From Cantharellus purpuraceus (taxonomy: Eukaryota > Basidiomycota > Agaricomycetes > Cantharellales > Hydnaceae), in NCBI GenBank assembly GCA_025174535.1, contig JALBUN010000001.1, positions 1,612,001-1,676,000 of the forward strand: a stretch of DNA of 64,000 bases, written 5' to 3'. This document shows, piece after piece, positions 23,750 to 36,973 of the stretch. Position 1 is the first letter of the stretch. Every line of letters begins with the position of its first letter. A program made the translations under genes and the position numbers. The notes under the pieces are model-generated. The model had not been told where the DNA came from, made no database searches, and worked only from the letters and a program-made list of their open reading frames with translations.

Positions 23750-25517
23750 TTATAGTTTACTTCCACTGGTCAACATCAATCGAACACCAAGGTCGTCCAT
23801 AATCTCTTCCGACCCACCGCCGACTACGAATACGCGTAGGTCACGACTGATCTGTTCGACTATGTGACCTTTCCCTTCCTTGCTCACGCCGAGGCTGAAG
23901 GATGTTAGACAATGTGTGGACTCTGGAAATACATTGAGTCGCTCACCCGCCAAAGACTTGTTGAGCTTCTCGACAGCACATCTCGAGAGTCTATAATTAT
24001 CATTGAAAAATCGCTGCAAGTGACAAGCATAGTGAATAAACACCTTTCCAGCGTGCACCTTCACCAGTGCAAGCCTTGCTGCTATTTGTGGATCCTGTGC
24101 TGCAGTCTTCTGATTCTGCATTTGAAAGACGATCTGCTCAATCCACGCATGGCAACTTTCGATTGCTCTCGCCATCGCAGCGAATTTGGCTCTGATAATC
24201 TGGTTCTCCATTAATGTCTTTCCAAATGTCTTTCTTTGCAGAGCGTGGGTCCATGATTCCTCGAAGCACGTCCGCGCTAGGCGCAATGATCCAACTGCAA
24301 GGCTGAGACGTTCCAAATTAAAATTTGCCATGATAATCTTAAATCCCTCATTTTCCCTTCCGATAAGGTTGCCAACAGGGACTTTGACATCTGTGAAGCC
24401 AATGTATGCGCTTCCGGAGGCATGGAGGCCAGAATTACGGATACGACGCCTGACGACACCTGGCGTGCTTTTGAGAGAGATGATAAGCATGGAGATCCCA
24501 GCGATACCAGGCCTTCCCGTACGCACAGCCGTAGTAGCGTAGTCAGCCCAAAGGCCATTGGTGATCCATTTCTTGACGCCATTTACAAGGTAATGAGATT
24601 TGTCTGACGATAATACAGCAGTTGTTTGTATTCCGGCGACATCAGATCCGGCTATCAGATATAAATGTCAATGGGAAGCCCTGACATGGTTATATGCAAC
24701 TGTATACCTTGTGGTTCGGTAATGCCAAGGCAAAACCGTATCTCACCGCGGTAGACACGTGGCAGGTATTCTTGTCTTTGCGCTTCAGTGCCAAAATAGA
24801 GGACTGGAGGACAGCCTATGCTGTTTCCAGCACCAAGTCCCCAGGCTACACCAGCCTTTGGACATCTAAGAGTTTCCTCCATAAGCTACAAGTCAGATTT
24901 ATGATCAACCCTGTCACTTCCTATGGTTGCATAATTTACTTGCCACAACGGAGTGAAAGAGATCCCAGGCTAGGAGGAGGATGAGGGCATTGAATACGTA
25001 ACTTGACGAGAGCTACGTGCCGTCATCAGGTATGTCTGCCGGGAGGCTCCGCCCACCACGATACTGTCTTGGTAAGTTTGGGAGAACCATGCCTCTCTGA
25101 GCAAAGTCCTTGTAGACCTAGTGGTTTAGAATAAGAATATTTCTCTATTACTGGTGTGCAGGGCAACCTCTGCGGGAACCTCTCCTATATGTATATTTTT
25201 CAGATAAAAGCAAACGCCCTGGGGCTACTCTGAGTTGTCCTGGGTAACATACTTACCCGCCTTTTCCCAGTCATCGGCATACGGGTAGACATGAGTCTCC
25301 CAGTATCTAGTTTATCGGTCAACAACAATGAAATGGCTGATAATCAGAGCAAGAACATACTTCCTAACGTGTTCCCTGAGTCGGTGATGTGACTCGTTAT
25401 AATACCTATTGCTATTTGTCAACATCGAAGTTCAGTGGTGTGCCTTGCCACGGGTACATACACTGATGAGGGAAAACCAGTAATAAAACCTAACTTCTGA
25501 GCGGGAGTAACGACCAT
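23750..25517 (-). CDS. Acyl-CoA dehydrogenase family protein
   Basis: A flavoprotein that oxidises acyl-CoA at the alpha-beta bond. The start is probably ATG 25517 (MVVTPAQKLGFITGFPSS). It joins YYNESHHRLREHVRKYWETH, then VYPYADDWEKAG and FAQRGMVLPNLP through several introns. The catalytic half has GEIRFCLGITEPQ and GSDVAGIQTTAV (FAD/substrate loop), YLVNGVKKWITNGLWADYAT, LIGRENEGFKIIMANFNLER, and a C-terminal helical domain with QRKTFGKTLMENQIIRAKFA. The end GGGSEEIMDDLGVRL includes the typical GGxxEIM motif. No cytochrome b5 domain is visible upstream, unlike some fungal relatives. Chain-length specificity and compartment cannot be told; there is no clear PTS1 at the C-terminus (SGSKL). SKL-like endings target peroxisomes, and GSKL is indeed the last four residues, so peroxisomal import is possible. 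Confidence 0.85.
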
Positions 25518-26212
25518 GCTGTAGCGCCGTCACGTGGCCCATACTATGTCATAAGTTGTCACCTCCGCGGCCGCGAGTCAATAAAGCTCAAGGTGCAACG
25601 AAGACGAGACAGAACATACATTATTCTACTTCACAGTCTCCGCAGCGAGTGACGCCGTGGAACTGAGAACTATCTTTCCCCTCGCTCTTATGTCTCTATC
25701 GTACTGCACCTCCCACGGACTCCTCTCCGCATATCTGTTGTCTAATAAATCTCAGGGTCCATACCCTACAAGTCCAAAGAGGGTCATTTTGCACTGATAC
25801 CTTTCTGATGCGCACGAGGGAAACGATTGTAGCGGTCACGCTATCTTATGACTTCGCTCAACCGAAGCCGACCCGTTTGTATGATAAATCACCAACGACT
25901 ATGAATAAGTTTCAAGTAACTAGTTGAAGAAAGAGAGAAGGGTAACTAAGAATTTACTCGCGTTGACCCACTCATCTCACCTCGGAAAAACGCAGACTTC
26001 GAACGTTCTCGTGTGTCGCTATAAAAGACTAGGCGACCTCACAATGATGGGCCTACTGTGGGATATGTTTGTTCTCCTGTTGTCTCAACGTTTCGTCGGT
26101 TCAAGTTCATCATTGGATTGTCGACGGAGAAGGAGGAGTTTTCCGTTGACAGAACACTGCTTCATGTCACAGTGCGGCTACCAGCCCTGTGATGGTGTCA
26201 TGGTATTGTCCA
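25518..26212. other. Intergenic, possible relic on the plus strand
   Basis: About 700 bp hold the acyl-CoA dehydrogenase promoter on the left. A plus-strand frame running to a stop at 26262 ends RDETLRLGSALHTS. This resembles the end of the minus-strand exon next door (RDEKLKLGSV). The rest of that frame does not look like a functional protein, so I regard it as a probable decayed inverted copy. Confidence 0.35.
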
Positions 26213-26286
26213 GGACCAGAGACGAGACGTTGAGGCTCGGAAGTGCATTACACACTTCCTAGCTTCAACTTCTCGTCTCTGGGTCC
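26213..26286. repeat. Imperfect inverted repeat at a gene 3' end
   Basis: The left arm at 26213-26245 and the right arm at 26253-26286 are about 33 nt each. They are complementary except for three mismatches and one single-base indel, around a 7-nt loop (cattaca). The stop codon of the minus-strand exon (26248-26250) lies in the loop. It could be a transcript-end hairpin, but the matching protein reading on both strands suggests an inverted duplication of coding sequence. Confidence 0.75.
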
Positions 26287-26540
26287 GTAGGAGTACGCTC
26301 CAAGTTGCACATCTTCAGGCCCCCATGGTAACAGCAGTGACGTGTCGCCCTTAATTGGGGCACCTTGCTTGAAGATATCGTCGAAGGAAGTTACGGTTGT
26401 TCAGTACCTGTCTTTATATACAATATTCCAAATCTATATTTAATATTATACTGATACCTCAGGAATCCCTCGTATTGCCGGATCCCTCAATGTAATTGGA
26501 TATTCGCCCTCTTTGTGGGTGCGTCAATCTCGATTAGATG
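26248..26540 (-). CDS. Unidentified terminal exon(s)
   Basis: The minus strand encodes a convincing protein end: TVTSFDDIFKQGAPIKGDTS followed by LLLPWGPEDVQLGAYSYGPR and DEKLKLGSV, with TAA at 26248-26250. Immediately upstream, between about 26460 and 26525, is a frame with HKEGEYPITLRDPAIRGIPE, then a good gtatcag donor. However, the acceptor that would join the two in frame is not obvious, because a TGA lies just before the terminal frame. Further upstream exons toward 27,000 are fragmentary. I do not recognise the family. It may be a real gene with unusual splicing or one already degenerating. Confidence 0.4.
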
Positions 26541-27076
26541 CTGATCGACAACAGAAGAGCGTTTACAAAGCTGCTGCCCAGAATGTCATTGACGCTTGCC
26601 TTTATTTCTTACCTCTCCCTGTATGGCAAACCAGACTTCACTATATAAGCGTTTGGCACCTCGAGGAGTTGAAATTGATCACGTCATTGTCATTATCTAT
26701 AAAGTACCAGTACATGCATACACCTTCGATGAAAGCTAGCGGGTCATGCCTACGCCCAGACTCCACCTTTCGTTAGCAACATTAACATGAGGTCTGAGGA
26801 ATACCGCAACAACCACAACAGTTCATTTGTTATACAGTGCATACAGAAATTATGAAACTAAACTAATTTAGCAGCGCAAGGCGATGCGGACTGGTACCAC
26901 AGCCATCTCTGAGCTTCCTCGATCACATCTAGTTCAAATCAGATACATCAGATACATCCTATATTTTCGGTAGGCTACTCCCTGTTTGTTGCAGCCAGAT
27001 CCCGACTTGAAATTTTATACACCGATTCTAGATTGAGTGTCAGCGACGTTGTCTAGCTTGAAATTAGAAATAGATG

Positions 27077-30068
<2,992 letters not shown>

Positions 30069-30146
30069 CTGAGGAGATATATGGAAGGGAGATAGTCAGG
30101 ACAACTACAGGAGAAAGGAAAGAGAGCGTCAAGGTATATATCAACG

Positions 30147-30170
30147 ACGCGTGGTCTCCTGTAGACGCGT
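30147..30170. promoter_or_regulatory. Two MluI cell-cycle boxes (ACGCGT) between MCM5 and CSN6
   Basis: ACGCGT occurs at 30147-30152 and again at 30165-30170, 18 bp apart, about 80-100 bp upstream of the MCM5 start codon. ACGCGT is the core site for MBF (Mbp1/Swi6), which switches on DNA replication genes at G1/S in fungi. MCM5/CDC46-type genes are classic targets. The same boxes lie 64-87 bp from the CSN6 start. Binding is inferred from the motif only. Confidence 0.65.
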
Positions 30171-30233
30171 ATTGGGCACCCACAACTCTCCATAAATCCT
30201 CGCCACCTGCCAGTGGCCACTACCCTTTTCAGT

Positions 30234-31651
30234 ATGGCTGAACCAGTGGTATTACCTTCATCAACTACTTCAACATTGTCTCTCTCTCTGTGAGCTAGTA
30301 CCACTGACACTCTCCTCGCATGGTCTGATAATTTCGTCAGACATCCTCTACCTATTCTCAACATCTCGGAGCATTTGACCCGTCAAAGGCTTCAGAAAGG
30401 CACTGATTTTCCACTTGGTAAGTGTTCATCTATGTTTGAATATGTATCGTTAGAAGGTCCTTACAAGAGTCAAGTCTTGGGGGCCCTGCTAGGCACCCAG
30501 AATGGACGTGAAGTAGAAATTGTCAATACGTTCGAGCTTGCCGCGGAAGAGAATACTAGTGGGACTGAAAGCGAAACTGTTATAGTAGATCGAGAGTTTC
30601 TGGTTTCTCGGACGCAGCAGTGTGAGCCAACCTCGTCCTGCCGCACCATAGTGTTGATCTCTCTTCAGATAAGCAAGTCTTTCCTTCGCTGGAGCTTATT
30701 GGATGGTATACCGTGGCCCCTGAACCTACCCCATTACACATAAGTCTGCATGAACAGGTTAGTAAACTGTTCACAGTTGATACCAATTCTCAGCCCATTG
30801 TCCATAGTTCACAGAGTACACAGCAACACCCCTGCTCTTGCTATTACAACCCAGTTCTCAAGAAACTAGAGAAACACAAGGTTTACCCTTTAAGGCATAC
30901 GAACCCACTCTCGAGATCCGAGATCGCAAATCTCGTGCCGTCTTCATAGAGGCTTCGTATGCAGTACAGACAGGAGAAGCGGAACGAATAGCTGTCGACT
31001 GGACCGCACGAGGGGGAGAGGGGGGTAGCAGTCGTCAGTTTAACTTGTTAGAGACCTTTGTTGAATATTATCTAACAGTCAAAATGTGTTTGCAGTATTG
31101 TCCCATCTACAGACACAGCGTGCAGCTGTGAAGATGCTCCACGACCGGATACAGGTCCTCGTATCATACGTTGAGTCTGTGATTGCAGGTATGTTTTTTT
31201 TTTCTTGCTTGGTAAGATCATTCCTTCATATCATCCTAGGCAAGACGCCAAAAGACCATTCTACCCTTCGATCACTGTCTGCACTTCTCGCTTCCCTTCC
31301 GGCATCTGAGCAACCCGAGTTCAGAGAGGAATTTCAAACAGTGCGCTCGCTCAAATAAGTCATTACAGTAACAACGGTCTAAATTAATTATTAGGAGTAT
31401 GTTGATGTCCAATTAACTGCATATCTTGCAGCACTTACAAAGTCGACGAATGCGTTGAATGATGTATGTCTGTCAAATCCCATGTGAATTGCTTGCTCAT
31501 CCTCCCCTTCAATCAGCTCGTGGACAAGCACACTCTTATAACGACGCCTTCACGAGAGCACCCTGGAAGCTCGATGGGAGGGGGCAGGCGAAGGGGGCCG
31601 GGTAGCAGGGGTTTCATGGGAGGGTATGATTGGGCTGAGCGGTCTCGCTGA
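30234..31651 (+). CDS. CSN6: COP9 signalosome subunit 6
   Basis: CSN6 is the non-catalytic MPN partner of CSN5 in the COP9 signalosome, which removes Nedd8 from cullins. Start ATG 30234 (MAEPVVLPSSTTSTLSLSL). Joining across a gtgagc donor gives LHPLPILNISEHLTRQRLQ. A 36-nt intron then leads to LEGPYKSQVLGALLGTQNGR, EVEIVNTFELA and KQVFPSLELIGWYTVAPEPT. The stretch FKAYEPTLEIRDRKSRAVFI and the C-terminal helices (VLSHLQTQRAAVKMLHDRIQ, TPKDHSTLRSLSALLASLP) match the family. It ends in a Gly/Arg-rich tail at 31651. The metal-binding JAMM histidines are absent, as expected for CSN6. At least seven introns. Confidence 0.9.
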
Positions 31652-31807
31652 TAAAATCCTGACGCCGGGTAATTGATTTACAATTTGATATCTGTACAAT
31701 TTTGCGTGAACCAACGTCAGTGAATTGGGCCATCGGCACGCTCGACTGCGTCATTGCCCGTTGTCCTGCCAGCGCCTCTTGGCGCTCTCGAGTGTCTACC
31801 TGCCACC

Positions 31808-32504
31808 ATGTCCCAGTCAACCGAGCAACTCTCACTATCTACGCTCGTCGGCCTCTTCTCAGTCGATGGAGTATACACACTTTTGTACTCTTTCTTGTTT
31901 GGGACATCGATGTGGGTCACCTTCTTTGGAGGAGTGATTGCATACCGTGCTCTACGTACGTCTCGGCATGCCACTTTTTATCAATGATCACAGACTTAAT
32001 CTTTGAGCCCATCAGCTCGCGCGCAGTTTGGTGTCCTGCAACACCGAACTTTCCCTGTGTACTTTCTCTCCTCTGAGATCGTCTCCTCTATCCTTCTCAC
32101 TCTCTGGACACTCTCTCACCCTGATGTCTTGGAAAGCTGGTACAACCCTACCGTTGTCGATGTTGCCCAAGCATGGGCACTTGCGAGCGTGCTCCTAACT
32201 CAGGGCGCGAATGATTGGGTTGTTGGTCCCTTGACAAGCAAGACCATGTTCGAGCGACACAGGCTCGAGAAGGCCGAGGGCAAGGACTATAAAGATGAGG
32301 GTGTCCGTGTCACCCATCACTCCCAGGTTCCACAGGTCGCTGACTTGCTTCCCCCTCCCCTAACAGGTTTCCAATGAGATGAAAGCACTGAACAAGCGTT
32401 TTGGGGCTCTGCACGGCATTAGTTCGTTACTGAACTTGGGTGCTGTCGTTGCACTAGGCTTCCATGGCCTATGGCTTGGGAACGTTGGTCTCAGGGGTAT
32501 ATAA
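31808..32504 (+). CDS. TMEM205-like (DUF4149) membrane protein
   Basis: Start ATG 31808 in a strong ccacc context (MSQSTEQLSLSTLVGLFSVD). Three exons encode about four membrane spans: YTLLYSFLFGTSMWVTFFGG, VYFLSSEIVSSILLTLWTLS, VVDVAQAWALASVLLTQGAN and LLNLGAVVALGFHGLWLGN. The blocks QHRTFPVYFLSSE, NDWVVGPLTSKTMFERHRLE and NEMKALNKRFGALHGISSLL are typical of the TMEM205 family. The function of fungal members is not established. The last intron's donor is ambiguous by a few bases near 32301. The gene ends at TAA 32502-32504 and follows CSN6 in the same direction after about 155 bp. Confidence 0.85.
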
Positions 32505-32685
32505 ATGTTATATATACGGTCTCCATTAGGCGATGTATTCGTTGCCGTCCAAGCACTCTAAATAAAAATCTAAACTGAAATCGAAGTACTAAGAGTGCTC
32601 ATTCTGGTCCGTAAGCTTGGGGAGGGAAGTAATACAGTGCTTGTTGATACATGCCAAGTGGATCGACGGTCTTATTAGAGATAAA

Positions 32686-34409
32686 TCAACGTCTGCCGGA
32701 GGGAGGTTTTGGTTTCCAGCTTCCTTTGAAGTCATGATGTACCTGACACAACAAAATGAGCCCTGCAGGATCTGACTCTCAGTACACTCACCATGGCTTG
32801 CTCGTCCCCCGTGCCTTTGGCACCAAAATTGCCAACGCCCGGTGAAAACCCTAATCATGCCTATATCATACAACCAGATGCTAATGTAAGAAGGACCTTA
32901 CCAGTCACAGGTAGAACGGTGACACTCCCTACTTGCAGAGGTCTTTCTAGGCCTCGCAGGTCCACCCACTTGAGATCGCTTTCTATTCGAAGGAACCTGG
33001 AGATGGCAGTGTGATAAACGTAGGTACATTCAGTCAACTCTTGACCCACCGAAGGGTTGCATCAGTGAAAACGGCCGGACCTGACAAAAGATTCAAAAAT
33101 TAACACAGATCATACGGGACTGGACAGACCTGTCCACTCCAAAACAGATGTGCTCTCATCCATGTTGCCTTTCGAGTCGACCTCAGCGTCTGCACCTGTT
33201 TTGCGCTCTGCTTCAAGGGTTTTTGCGTATATTCTCCGCACAGTATCCAAGAATATAGGGTGCCCTGAATCCACCCAGAGACATGATCAGGTACATGAAA
33301 CGCATACAGGAAACTACTGACCAGGGCCTGATGCCATCGTCCACTGGACTATCTGTATTGGTCGAGACCACCACTAAATAGAACGTTAGACAGAGCATTA
33401 TGACGCAATGGTTATACCCACATCATGCCAGTCAGGCCGATCGCCACTACACCGCCCAATCACTAACAGCAAGAACGAGGACGACAAGCAATCTCACACA
33501 TCAGCTTCTACTCCCACAATTGTGCCTGGAAGTGACCCATTGCCAACTGATTGCCTGATATCTGGGCCGGAGCCCCATTTTGAGATTGGTTTCAGGCAGT
33601 CCGTGTCTCTGTCAGGCTGGTCAACGCCTTGAGAGGAACTATACATGAATTGACCGTACATATCGGAATAAACACCTCCTTCTACTAACAACAAGAGATA
33701 ACGGAGAAAGTCTGCCTTCTGAATGACAGGCTTGGATCATTGTCCTCAGACACGCGACACCTGGGTTACTCACCAGAACGGCGTGAGGAAGAAAATTCCA
33801 CGTCGATTCAATAACACTGTCTTTGAAGTGCCGTTTGATCCACTCTTCGGCATCCTCGTCGTATAAGAAGCGGTACTCATGGTCGGGATTTACGTTGCGC
33901 CAACTCTTTGTATTAGTGGTGTCTGGCTGGATGTCATTTGTTTGCCAGATAATTTTGGGCCGTTCCGGAAGTGGGTCGGTGGATTCAGAGTCAAGAAAGC
34001 GATGCAGCTGCTTTGACAGCTGAGGTTTTAAAGACGAAGGGAACGCAGTATCTATGAAAACTTGGAGAGAGGAGGTGTAATCAGGTAACGACAGGGAGCC
34101 CAGATGATAGACATTCTCGGCTTCGAGGCCTAGAGGGGACAATGCGACAGTTGGGCGGGGGTCGATGTCAAGGGTAATGGGCACCTGTGCTGGTTGTCGA
34201 ACGAAGAAATGGAGGTTACAGAAGACGAAAGAAGCGAGTCCAATAAATGAAACAACGGCGACAATGAGCCTGCGCCGCCGTACTGAAGAAGCTGGAAGGA
34301 GTTGAAAATGATGCAGGGGGTTTGCAGTGGAATAGACGGGGAGTGCGTCTTCAGCGACAGTACCCATAAGATGGAAGTGGAGCAGGTGTACATATTGGCG
34401 CTTGGGCAT
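32686..34409 (-). CDS. GT32-family glycosyltransferase (Och1-like), Golgi type II membrane protein
   Basis: Likely a mannosyl- or related sugar transferase acting in the Golgi lumen. Two possible starts exist: ATG 34409 (MPKRQYVHLL) or ATG 34367 (MGTVAEDALPVYS). A basic RRRR precedes the signal anchor LIVAVVSFIGLASFVFCNLH. The catalytic domain has RPKIIWQTNDIQPD, HEYRFLYDEDAEEWIKRHF, LKADFLRYLLLLVEGGVYSD and IDTDCLKPISKWG. The last two are joined across a gtacgg intron, which restores the DxD motif. Further exons give GVEADV, DWHD-WWSRPIQIVQWTMASGPG, HPIFLDTVRRIYAKTLEAE, VLPVTG and GFSPGVGNFGAKGTGDEQAM. The end is WKPKPPSGRR at 32686. At least eight introns. Confidence 0.85.
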
Positions 34410-35150
34410 TATTTATATGGGATGTATTTGCGGTGAAGCTATTTTTAATACAGTGAGTTGGTTGGGGCCACGGCAGATCGTCATCATGGGGACAACAAAC
34501 GCACCCTCGGATGATGTGTAGAGCCTCCCCGGTGTCGAGAGGCTGAGCATAGGCTGAGGCCCAACTTCCAGTCGCCTGACGAAGGGCTTCCAACAGTGCC
34601 GATCAACGCTAGCGATGGCTTCAATAATGATTGACCACAGCCCAGCTACGTCCGAGGCCCAGCAAGTCGAGATGGAACTGCGCGTTGATATTAGATACTG
34701 CATGCTTCTAGTGCAAATTAACCCTAGGGAGAACACTGAGCTGGCGCCCAGTCTAGAAGAGGCAGCATTTCTAGAGTGCTCTGACATTTGGACAGAGCTA
34801 CATTGGACAGGGTTTGTGCCTGCTGGACAGGCAAGTGGGATGGACGCCTGGCAGCAACTAGAAGCAGACACTACGAGATGCTCCCACGATCATTCTGAGA
34901 GTGCTGCAAAGGCATCAAGTATAGTACTTCTGGCAACTGTTACAAGATATATCTCAACCACCACTGCTCAAAGAGCTCATCGGGACCCTTGATGGCGATG
35001 AGCAGGCCGGACCGGCACGACAGAGGTGATCGTGTCCGGGGTCGACGAGATCACGTTGCAACAGATATACGCATGAATTAGTTCAGCGCCGCGCCATTCC
35101 AGTCACTCTCAGATATCGAGCCTCGCAAAAGAATACAACCATGCCGCTGT
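34410..35150. other. Intergenic, no supported gene
   Basis: A plus-strand frame at 34615-34992 (125 codons, MASIMIDHSPATSEAQQVEM) and overlapping minus frames of similar length are open. Neither shows splice partners, a domain or a preferred codon pattern. The left part must carry the GT32 promoter. I treat it as non-coding, with a small hypothetical gene possible. Confidence 0.3.
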
Positions 35151-36039
35151 TCATGCGTTGGGCACCCACCCTTCCTTCAAACTTCGTTCTAGCCTGGTCA
35201 CCTCCTCCGCGCTTTTTGCGTTTGCAATCGCCGCCTTTACCCGCTCCTTCTCCTCCGCAGTCATAAGGCGGCCTGCTCTCCCTGGAACCGCTGGTTTGGG
35301 CTCGTCCGTCGAAACAGCCGTCCTTGAGGAGACAATCGTGACAGTGCTTGAGATGGCGGTCGCTAGGGAGGTCGGTAGATCATCGGGGGTCAAGAACAAT
35401 GATTTTGCTGCGGCTCGTTCCTACAATGGCATGTCATCAGGCAGTTCTGACGATCGCCATGCGCTACTCACCTTGTCCCGTATTCTCTGGAAATCAAGTA
35501 CTCTCAACGATTTTAGCCTCCATACTAGCCATTCACGATACCACTTGCGCTCCCTTACGGGATTTCCAACCAAGCTCAAAAATTTCAAGGAGCGTAACTC
35601 CCTCAACGGCTCCAGGTCGCCCAGCTCCGTGACATTGTTGTTAGTGAGCACTATTGCGGTGAGATTGGGTGCCGATAGATGCAAGGACGGAGAAATGGTG
35701 GCGACTCGATTGTTTGCAAGGAGGAGCGTGCGCAATCGTTTCAAAAGTGGCAAGTTGGCAAGAGCGGTCACCGAGTTGTCTGTTAGGTCGATGGAGTCAT
35801 GTTGGTCCTATCAGGATACACCACTCATGAGCCCCCAAAGCTCACGACCTGACAGAACGCGCAGGCGCACCTTGGTGACACCCAAGTTTTCAATGGCGGG
35901 AATTTTGTACCCTGCGAGTGCACTGTAAGGCCCGGGAAGAGCTGGGGAATGCGGACGAACCTCGCAGATCAAGCTGACGCTCCTTGAGAGGGTTAATGAA
36001 TGAGGGAGACTGGGCAATTAACTCTGGCGTGAGCTTCAT
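35151..36039 (-). CDS. LEA1: U2 small nuclear ribonucleoprotein A' (leucine-rich repeat)
   Basis: U2A' binds U2B'' and the U2 snRNA stem-loop and is needed for branch-site recognition in splicing. Start ATG 36039 gives MKLTPELIAQSPSFINPLKE and RQLDLRGYKIPAIENLGVTK across an intron. A second intron leads to DQHDSIDLTDNSVTALANLP. Leucine-rich repeats follow: RLRTLLLANNRVATISPSLH, NLTAIVLTNNNVTELGDLEP and LRSLKFLSLVGNPVRERKWY. The cap motif is YREWLVWRLKSLRVLDFQRI. After a third intron the tail EERVKAAIANAK and VTRLERSLKEGWVPNA matches the family. The length of about 245 residues is normal. Confidence 0.93.
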
Positions 36040-36973
36040 AGCCAAAGTTCGTCCAGGCGCGTCTAGGGACCCCTGTGGGCGACATGCAGCCTTATGTAAT
36101 ACTAGCGACGCTACACACGACGATGGTGAATTCTAAAACAAAGTGGTGTACAAGCGATATGAGGGAACGCATGGTGATCAGAGCGTGAACACCGCCGCAA
36201 ATGCGCCGGATAACGAGTGGATAATAGACCACCCAGATCAACATGTCATAGAATAAGAGCAACGCAGGGACAGTGCATGGAATACGCAGTGCACTGTCAT
36301 CACAGGGATCAAAAGAAGGCCACCGTGGGTGTCGAGGCATGAAACAATAGTGAAAGGGGACCGTATGCGTGGGCGGTTATGTAATAAACGCTCTGGGTAG
36401 CCCCCATTGTCTGTGCCCGCCGCGGGTAGGAACAACAAAGGCGAGGTACACGTCGGCACCCGTTTAGGGTTTTCACCTGCATAATATCAATATTCACTTT
36501 CTTTTGTGCCAAGCTTCGCAAGGCGGTTAGTGTCCCTCATCCGGGGGGACAATGGGACTTGCACCTGATTTCACTCTCCGTGCGTCAACAACTCCACACT
36601 ATAAGTACCTGCATTCCAGCACGCTCATTTCCCCAACAGGATCGGCGAGCCACGACTTGTCCTGTCTAATTCCCATACACAGGTCAGTCTTCCTTTCCAA
36701 TGTCTCATGGCAGTCTCGCTCACCCATCCTCCAAACCTTTCCTCTCTCTCACACAGCCGCTAGGTCAGACACCCTCTCCTTTTTCGTATGTATATATAAA
36801 CTTACCCATCCTGCTTCAGACTCTTCTTCGTTTGCCTTTGCACGTCTCCCCAACCCCATCTGCATTTCACATCGCCAGGCCCATACATCCAGCCTCGCAC
36901 CAAGCCACATCCTTCTATCGCAGGTCGATTTTCAGCCCCTTGAATCTCTCTCACTATCAACACGACCTTCGTC
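36040..36973. other. Long intergenic region and CT-rich leader
   Basis: About 930 bp between the divergent U2A' and BTG start codons. The right half, 36600-36970, is markedly C/T-rich on the plus strand, typical of a fungal promoter and 5' UTR. Overlapping plus frames here start without homology and probably reflect that composition. No separate gene is supported. Confidence 0.45.

Noticed and set aside
24186..24607. Plus-strand frames opposite the acyl-CoA dehydrogenase
   Set aside because: They are shadows of the well-supported minus-strand gene.
26887..26960. Minus-strand segment reading VIEEAQRWLWYQSASPCAAK as the MCM5 C-terminus
   Set aside because: MCM5 ends cleanly at KKVVHR (27077), matching the family; this segment lies beyond it.
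34413..34992. Overlapping frames of 125-152 codons on both strands
   Set aside because: Neither strand is favoured, and there are no splice partners or domains.
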